From positions 1-64,000 of the forward strand of contig NZ_JADPFC010000005.1 in NCBI RefSeq assembly GCF_015668195.1: a stretch of DNA of 64,000 nt. The letters are read 5' to 3'. Origin of the DNA: Romboutsia_C sp015668195 (lineage in GTDB: Bacteria; Bacillota; Clostridia; Peptostreptococcales; Peptostreptococcaceae). This document shows, in pieces, positions 59,413-64,000 of the stretch (positions within the stretch are counted from its first letter, which is position 1; each line of letters opens with the position of its first letter). The notes beneath the pieces were generated by a model, which was not told where the DNA came from, did no database searches, and saw only the letters and a list, made by a program, of their open reading frames with translations. The position numbers and the translations under genes were made by a program.

Positions 59413-61332
59413 ATGGTTAAAGTAACTTTAAAAGATGGTTCAGTAAAAGAATTTGAACAAGGTATCTCTATCATGGATGTAGCAAAATCTATAAGTGAAG
59501 GCTTAGCTAGAGCTATAGTAGCAGCATCTGTAAATGGAGAAGTAGTAGGATTAGACTATAAAATAAATGAAGATTGTGAATTAAACTTATTTAAATTTGA
59601 TGATGTAGAAGGAAAAGATGTATTTAGACATACATCAGCTCATATGTTAGCACAAGCTATAAAGAGATTATATCCAGAAGCTAAACTTGCAATAGGACCA
59701 AGCATAGAAAATGGATTCTACTATGATATAGACTTAGAGCACAGATTATCAGCTGAAGATTTAGAAAAAATAGAAAAAGAAATGAAGAAAATAGCTAAAG
59801 AAGATTTAGCTGTAGAAAGATTTGAATTACCAAGAGAAGAAGCTTTAGCTTGGGCTAAAGAAAATGGTGAAGATTATAAAGTAGAGCTTATATCAGAATT
59901 ACCAGAAGGGGAAGTAATATCTTTCTATAAGCAAGGGGACTTCACTGACTTATGTAGAGGACCACATTTACCATCAACTAAGAAGGTAAAATCAGTTAAG
60001 TTATTAAATGTAACAGGAGCTTACTGGCGTGGAGATGAAAAGAACAAAATGCTTCAAAGAGTATACGGAATATCTTTTGAAAAGAACAAAGATTTAGAAG
60101 AATACCTACACATGTTAGAAGAAGCTAAAAAGAGAGACCACAGAAAGTTAGGTAAAGAATTAGAATTATTCTTCATACCAGAAGAAGGGCCAGGATTCCC
60201 ATTATTCTTACCAAAGGGTATGGAACTTAAAAATGCATTATTAAACTTCTGGAGAGAAGTTCATAGAAAAGATAACTATGTAGAAATAGAAACTCCAATA
60301 ATATTAAACAGACAATTATGGGAAACTTCAGGCCACTGGTTCCACTACAAAGAAAATATGTATACTGTAGGTATAGATGAACAAGATTTCGCTATAAAAC
60401 CAATGAACTGTCCAGGAGGAATGTTATTCTACAACTTCAAGCCACATTCATACAGAGATTTCCCTATGAGAGTTGCTGAATTAGGTAGAGTTCATAGACA
60501 TGAATTATCTGGAGCATTACATGGATTAATGAGAGTTAGAGCATTTACTCAAGATGATGCACATATATTCATGTTACCAGAACAAATAAAAGATGAAATA
60601 AAAGGTGTAGTTTCATTAATAGATAGTGTTTATAAGGTATTTGGATTCGAATATCATATGGAATTATCTACTAGACCAGAATCTTCAATAGGAACTGATG
60701 AAGAGTGGGAAGTAGCTGAAAATGGATTAAGAGAAGCTTTAGAAGAGTTAAATTTACCATATAAATTAAATCCAGGAGATGGAGCATTCTACGGACCTAA
60801 GATAGACTTCCATTTAAGAGATTGCTTAGGAAGAACTTGGCAATGTGGAACAATACAATTAGATATGCAATTACCTCAAAGATTTGATATAACTTATATA
60901 GGTCAAGACGGTGAAAAGCATAGACCAGTAATGATACACAGAGTTGCATTCGGAAGTATAGAAAGATTCATAGGTATATTAATAGAGCACTATGCTGGTA
61001 AGTTCCCAGTTTGGTTAGCACCAACTCAAGTTAAGATATTACCTATATCAGATAAATACAATGATTATGCTAATGAAGTTAAAAAGGCTTTATTTGACAA
61101 AGGTATAAGAGTTGAAATAGATGATAGAGCAGAAAAGACAGGATTTAAGATAAGAGAAGCTCAACTTCAAAAAGTACCTTACATGTTAATAGTAGGGGAA
61201 AAAGAAGAAGCTGATAAGAAAGTATCTGTTAGATCAAGAGATAATGGAGAAGTAGGAAGCTTAGACTTAAATGAATTCTTAGAAAATATATTAAAAGAAA
61301 TAGAAGAAAGAACTAATGTAGAGTTAGCTTAA
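59413..61332 (+). CDS. thrS: threonyl-tRNA synthetase
   Basis: A 639-residue class II synthetase that charges tRNA-Thr. It has the N-terminal TGS domain, the editing domain (RHTSAHMLAQAIKRLYP, zinc-like His motif), the catalytic core with KPMNCPGG and LGRVHRHELSGALHG, and a C-terminal anticodon-binding domain. Length is typical. GAGGAGG precedes the start. It is controlled by the threonine T-box. Confidence 0.98.
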   Translation: MVKVTLKDGSVKEFEQGISIMDVAKSISEGLARAIVAASVNGEVVGLDYKINEDCELNLFKFDDVEGKDVFRHTSAHMLAQAIKRLYPEAKLAIGPSIENGFYYDIDLEHRLSAEDLEKIEKEMKKIAKEDLAVERFELPREEALAWAKENGEDYKVELISELPEGEVISFYKQGDFTDLCRGPHLPSTKKVKSVKLLNVTGAYWRGDEKNKMLQRVYGISFEKNKDLEEYLHMLEEAKKRDHRKLGKELELFFIPEEGPGFPLFLPKGMELKNALLNFWREVHRKDNYVEIETPIILNRQLWETSGHWFHYKENMYTVGIDEQDFAIKPMNCPGGMLFYNFKPHSYRDFPMRVAELGRVHRHELSGALHGLMRVRAFTQDDAHIFMLPEQIKDEIKGVVSLIDSVYKVFGFEYHMELSTRPESSIGTDEEWEVAENGLREALEELNLPYKLNPGDGAFYGPKIDFHLRDCLGRTWQCGTIQLDMQLPQRFDITYIGQDGEKHRPVMIHRVAFGSIERFIGILIEHYAGKFPVWLAPTQVKILPISDKYNDYANEVKKALFDKGIRVEIDDRAEKTGFKIREAQLQKVPYMLIVGEKEEADKKVSVRSRDNGEVGSLDLNEFLENILKEIEERTNVELA

Positions 61333-61337
61333 TAAAT

Positions 61338-61377
61338 AAAAAGGGTATTAATAAAATTTTATTAATACCCTTTTTTT
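61338..61377. terminator. bidirectional terminator between thrS and the FtsH-like gene
   Basis: Inverted arms around AAAAAGGGTATTAAT and ATTAATACCCTTTTT. The right flank is T-rich. Confidence 0.88.
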
Positions 61378-61378
61378 A

Positions 61379-62782
61379 TTAATTTATAAACTGTTTAGTT
61401 ATTAAAGACTTTAACTCTTCATGAGTCATAGTTTCATTATCAAATAAATGTTTAGAAACTACATGTAGATCATTTATATTATCTTTTAAAAGATTTAAAG
61501 TTTCATTGTAACAATTTTGAACAATACTATTGGCTTCTTTTTGAACTTGTTCAGACATAAATGTTTTTACATTTCCATCTATAGTCATAAATCCTAAGTT
61601 ACTCATACCATACTCACAAACCATTTGATTTGCTATATCTGTTACCTTTTTTAAGTCATCCTTTGCACCTGTTGATTTATGATTAAAAATTATCTCTTCA
61701 GATGCTTTACCTGCTAATAGGATTTTCATTTTACCAATTAATTCTTCTTTTGTGTAGATATATCTATCTTCGTCAGGTAATTGGAGAACATACCCTAATG
61801 CTTGCCCTCTAGGTATTATTGATATTTTTTGTATAGGGCAGATTCCAAGTATATTACTAACAATAGCATGTCCTGCTTCATGATAAGATACTATTTGTTT
61901 TTCCTTTTCTATTAACTTAGAGTTTTTAGATTCAAGTCCTGCAATAACTCTCTCAAGTGCTTTATCAAAGTGATCAGTTGTTATAACATCACTTTTATCT
62001 CTAACAGCAAATATAGCAGCTTCATTAGCTATATTTGAAAGATGAGCACCATTAAATCCGTGAGTTTTTTTAGCAAGCAATTCTAAATCTACAGATGGAT
62101 CAAGAGGTTTATTATTTGTATGAACTTTTAAAATTTCATATCTAGTATGATAGTTAGGAGCACCTATGTGTATATGTCTGTCAAATCTTCCAGGTCTAAG
62201 AAGAGCTTCGTCTAAAAGATCAAGTCTATTAGTAGCCCCTATTATTATGACATTTGAGTCTTTAGTGAATCCATCCATTTCAACTAATAATTGATTTAGT
62301 GTTTGGTCTTTTTCGTTATTACTTTCAAGATGTCTTTTTGCTCCAATAGCATCTATTTCATCTATAAAAATAATACTAGGGGATTCTTTTCTAGCTTTTT
62401 CAAAAAGTGTTCTTACACGTTTAGCACCTACACCAACGTATTTTTCAACAAACTCAGAACCAGTAACATTGAAAAATGATGAATTTGTCTCACCAGCCAC
62501 AGCGGATGCAAGTAATGTTTTACCTGTACCAGGAGGTCCATAAAATAATACTCCTTTTGGTATTTTAGCACCCATTTTTTTGTATTTATCAGGAGACTTC
62601 ATAAAATCTACTATTTCAAATAACTCTTCTTTTACTTCATCTAAGCCAGCTACATCACAAAATGTAGTTTTAGGCTTAGTAGAAGCAGAGTCTTCCTTAG
62701 GAGATTCTTTTTCAAGTTTAGTTTGAGCAAACACAGGTACTGGTTTGTTAATCTTTTTAAAGAAATTGTCTAACATTTTCAT
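61379..62782 (-). CDS. FtsH-like AAA+ metalloprotease lacking membrane segments
   Basis: A 467-residue protein with the AAA+ module and M41 peptidase of FtsH. Walker A is GPPGTGKT (~82-89), Walker B IIFIDEIDA, a second-region ATNRLDLLDEALLRPGRFD, and the zinc motif HEAGH at about 301-305 (numbered from the chosen start). The usual two N-terminal membrane helices and periplasmic domain are absent: the AAA domain follows about 40 residues of charged linker. Two ATGs lie 6 bases apart; GAGGTG is too close to the first, so the second (62782) is chosen. It is convergent to thrS. Confidence 0.9.
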   Translation of the reverse strand: MKMLDNFFKKINKPVPVFAQTKLEKESPKEDSASTKPKTTFCDVAGLDEVKEELFEIVDFMKSPDKYKKMGAKIPKGVLFYGPPGTGKTLLASAVAGETNSSFFNVTGSEFVEKYVGVGAKRVRTLFEKARKESPSIIFIDEIDAIGAKRHLESNNEKDQTLNQLLVEMDGFTKDSNVIIIGATNRLDLLDEALLRPGRFDRHIHIGAPNYHTRYEILKVHTNNKPLDPSVDLELLAKKTHGFNGAHLSNIANEAAIFAVRDKSDVITTDHFDKALERVIAGLESKNSKLIEKEKQIVSYHEAGHAIVSNILGICPIQKISIIPRGQALGYVLQLPDEDRYIYTKEELIGKMKILLAGKASEEIIFNHKSTGAKDDLKKVTDIANQMVCEYGMSNLGFMTIDGNVKTFMSEQVQKEANSIVQNCYNETLNLLKDNINDLHVVSKHLFDNETMTHEELKSLITKQFIN

Positions 62783-62971
62783 AGTCATACACCTCAGATA
62801 AAAAATTATTTATTGGTTTTATAATTTCTAACAAACCAAAAATCATCGAAAAATCATTTGTTTATATTTAAGTATAACCAAAACTTTGTTTAATCATTAC
62901 TAAGAATATAAATTTTAGGTTAGTTATACATATTATGAGAATTAAAAATTAAAAAAATAATAAAAAAATAG

Positions 62972-63000
62972 TTGCAAATAATATTTAGAAGTGATATATT
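62972..63000 (+). promoter_or_regulatory. promoter of the infC operon
   Basis: TTGCAA at 62972-62977, a 17-base spacer and TATATT at 62995-63000. Confidence 0.65.
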
Positions 63001-63019
63001 ATATAGAGTAATTAATAAC

Positions 63020-63170
63020 AAAAGCAAGTAGAAGTCCGCTTCTCACCTTTCGACTTAGGTTGTCTGGTAAATATAAGTTCAAAACTTTAAATATATTATT
63101 TTGATATATTTAAGTTTATATAAATTTGTTGACTTATATGGCGGGTGATTATATCATTCGCCTTTTATTT
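63020..63170 (+). promoter_or_regulatory. L20-type leader / attenuator of infC-rpmI-rplT
   Basis: The leader has a small hairpin at 63030-63043 (AGAAGTCCGCTTCT), followed by TCACC (63043-63047), and a late hairpin GGCGGGTGAT...ATTCGCC with TTTT (63140-63166). TCACC can pair with GGTGA inside the late hairpin, giving two alternative folds. This fits the Firmicute infC leader, where L20 binding gives autogenous control. The function is inferred from position and form. Confidence 0.7.
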
Positions 63171-63197
63171 TATATAAAAATTTGGAGGTGTCCTACC

Positions 63198-63707
63198 ATT
63201 AGCAAGGAATTAGCAATCAACGAACAAATAAGAGAAAAAGAAATAAGAGTTCTTTCACATGATGGAGAACAATTAGGAATAATGTCAGCTAGAGAAGCTC
63301 AATTAATAGCTAACGAAAGAAACTTAGACTTAGTTATGATATCACCTAATGCACAACCACCGGTATGCAGAATAATGGATTATGGCAAGTATAAGTACGA
63401 ACAAGCTAGAAAAGAAAAAGAGTCTAAGAAAAAGCAAAAGGTTGTAACTGTTAAAGAAGTAAGACTTAGACCAGGTATAGAATCAAATGATTTAAATACT
63501 AAGGCTAACAACGCTATAAAGTTCCTTAAAAAAGGAGATAAAGTTAAGGTTGAGCTAAGATTTAGAGGTAGAGAATTAGGACATAAAGATCTTGGAAAAG
63601 AAGTAATGCTTAAGTTTATAGATATAGTAAAAGAGTTTGGAGAACCAGCAAAGCCACCAAAATTTGAGGGCAATAACATGGTTGTAATCATAGATCCAAA
63701 AAAATAG
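63198..63707 (+). CDS. infC: translation initiation factor IF-3 (AUU start)
   Basis: A 169-residue IF-3 that keeps the ribosomal subunits apart and checks start codons. The N-terminus (ELAINEQIREKEIRVLSHDG) and the KVVTVKEVRLRPGIESNDL region are typical. The GGAGGTG at 63184-63190 is 7 bases before an ATT codon at 63198, followed by Ser-Lys-Glu. The next upstream ATG (63126) would add 24 residues from the leader, so the ATT start is preferred. AUU starts for infC are well known in bacteria because IF-3 controls its own translation. rpmI follows after 27 bases. Confidence 0.92.
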   Translation: MSKELAINEQIREKEIRVLSHDGEQLGIMSAREAQLIANERNLDLVMISPNAQPPVCRIMDYGKYKYEQARKEKESKKKQKVVTVKEVRLRPGIESNDLNTKANNAIKFLKKGDKVKVELRFRGRELGHKDLGKEVMLKFIDIVKEFGEPAKPPKFEGNNMVVIIDPKK

Positions 63708-63734
63708 ATGATAAACTGAGAGGAGGAAATAAAA

Positions 63735-63929
63735 ATGCCTAAAATGAAAACTCATAGAGGAGCTGCTAAAAGATTCAAAAAAACTGGAAGTGGAAAATTA
63801 AAGAGAGCTAAAGCTTTCAGAAGACATATATTAACTAAGAAAGCTGCTAAGACTAAGATGCAATTAAGAAAAGCAGGAATAGTTAGTGAAGGTGATGCTA
63901 GAAGAATAGCACAATTATTACCATACTAA
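63735..63929 (+). CDS. rpmI: 50S ribosomal protein L35
   Basis: A 64-residue basic ribosomal protein. The sequence PKMKTHRGAAKRFKKTGSGK is diagnostic for L35. Length is typical. GGAGG precedes the start. It lies between infC and rplT, the universal order. Confidence 0.98.
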   Translation: MPKMKTHRGAAKRFKKTGSGKLKRAKAFRRHILTKKAAKTKMQLRKAGIVSEGDARRIAQLLPY

Positions 63930-63987
63930 AAATCGGATTAAATTAAAATAGAAATTTTAAAAGAGAAAAACAAAGGAGGTCACAGAG

Positions 63988-64000
63988 ATGGCAAGAGTTA
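63988..64000 (+). CDS. rplT: 50S ribosomal protein L20 (5' end only)
   Basis: The window ends after four codons (Met-Ala-Arg-Val). AAAGGAGG precedes the ATG by 8 bases, and the position after rpmI fits rplT. It is named by position and by the MARV start, which is typical of L20. Confidence 0.85.

Noticed and set aside
63126..63197. ATG-started extension of infC
   Set aside because: It translates the leader and attenuator hairpin, whereas the ribosome-binding site at 63184-63190 points to the ATT at 63198.
1..64000. CRISPR array or cas operon
   Set aside because: No regularly spaced repeat array or cas gene was found; only the HEPN-like protein hints at a link.

Overview
The window is a stretch of low-GC Firmicute chromosome, most likely from the class Clostridia and probably the family Peptostreptococcaceae (the Clostridioides / Paraclostridium / Romboutsia group). 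Supporting signs are the very AT-rich intergenic DNA, strong purine-rich ribosome-binding sites, a SleC-type spore cortex lytic enzyme beside a PrsW protease, the YtxC sporulation protein, AdhE fermentation, a T-box in front of thrS, and an infC-rpmI-rplT operon. The genus is an inference; the 16S gene is not in the window. Gene density is high, no tRNA genes, insertion sequences, prophage or CRISPR array were seen, and no gene is visibly broken.

Layout. 1-420: 3' end of a 23S rRNA, the 5S rRNA and a terminator, followed by an unassigned, structured-looking element (about 471-581). 0.7-5 kb: M29 aminopeptidase, then a MoxR-type AAA+ ATPase with a VWA partner. About 4.94-5.2 kb: a clear cobalamin riboswitch with its own terminator and no obvious target gene. 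5.6-13 kb: an orphan nucleoside-binding lipoprotein, PcrA helicase, M18 aminopeptidase, patatin-like lipase, a P-loop protein and cyclophilin. 13-17.7 kb: manganese pyrophosphatase, then adhE behind a consensus promoter with candidate cre and Rex sites. 17.9-27.3 kb: small unknowns, cysteine-cluster and metallo-beta-lactamase-fold proteins, a small alarmone synthetase, a phosphoesterase, a nucleotidase-like HAD protein, fructose-bisphosphate aldolase and two rRNA modification enzymes. 27.5-32.5 kb: a cellobiose/chitobiose-type PTS operon (GntR regulator, IIB, IIC, GH4 glycosidase, ChbG-like deacetylase, IIA) with a near-textbook operator-promoter. 32.6-38.3 kb: membrane and RsiV-like proteins, then sleC / prsW / rsmF. 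38.4-43.9 kb: a stand-alone HEPN-type protein, signal peptidase I, a TIM-barrel protein, a TGS-uridine kinase fusion, glutaminase and an ArsR-type regulator. 44-52 kb: DNA repair (nfo, nth, a RusA-like nuclease), QueG, an Fe-S aldo/keto reductase, a Lon-family protease, TrmL and DegV. 52.4-57.3 kb: a complete nucleoside ABC importer. 57.5-64 kb: ytxC, a DUF445 protein, the T-box and thrS, an FtsH-like protease without membrane segments, and infC-rpmI-rplT.

How the parts fit. Two sets of genes form evident physiological units with visible control: the disaccharide PTS operon (GntR operator pair around a TTGAAA-17-TATAAT promoter) and adhE (candidate carbon-catabolite and redox control). The nucleoside importer has its binding protein transcribed separately from the ATPase and permeases, and a second binding protein lies 47 kb away with no transporter of its own. 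Most other genes are housekeeping.

The most interesting leads are the orphan cobalamin riboswitch next to a CobS/CobT-like ATPase-VWA pair, the HEPN protein whose C-terminus resembles the nuclease part of Csm6-type CRISPR effectors but has no CARF domain or cas genes nearby, the soluble FtsH paralogue, and the structured element after the rRNA operon. Start codons were moved downstream in many genes where the ribosome-binding site demanded it, including an AUU start for infC. All assignments come from reading the sequence and from knowledge of the families; no database search was run.
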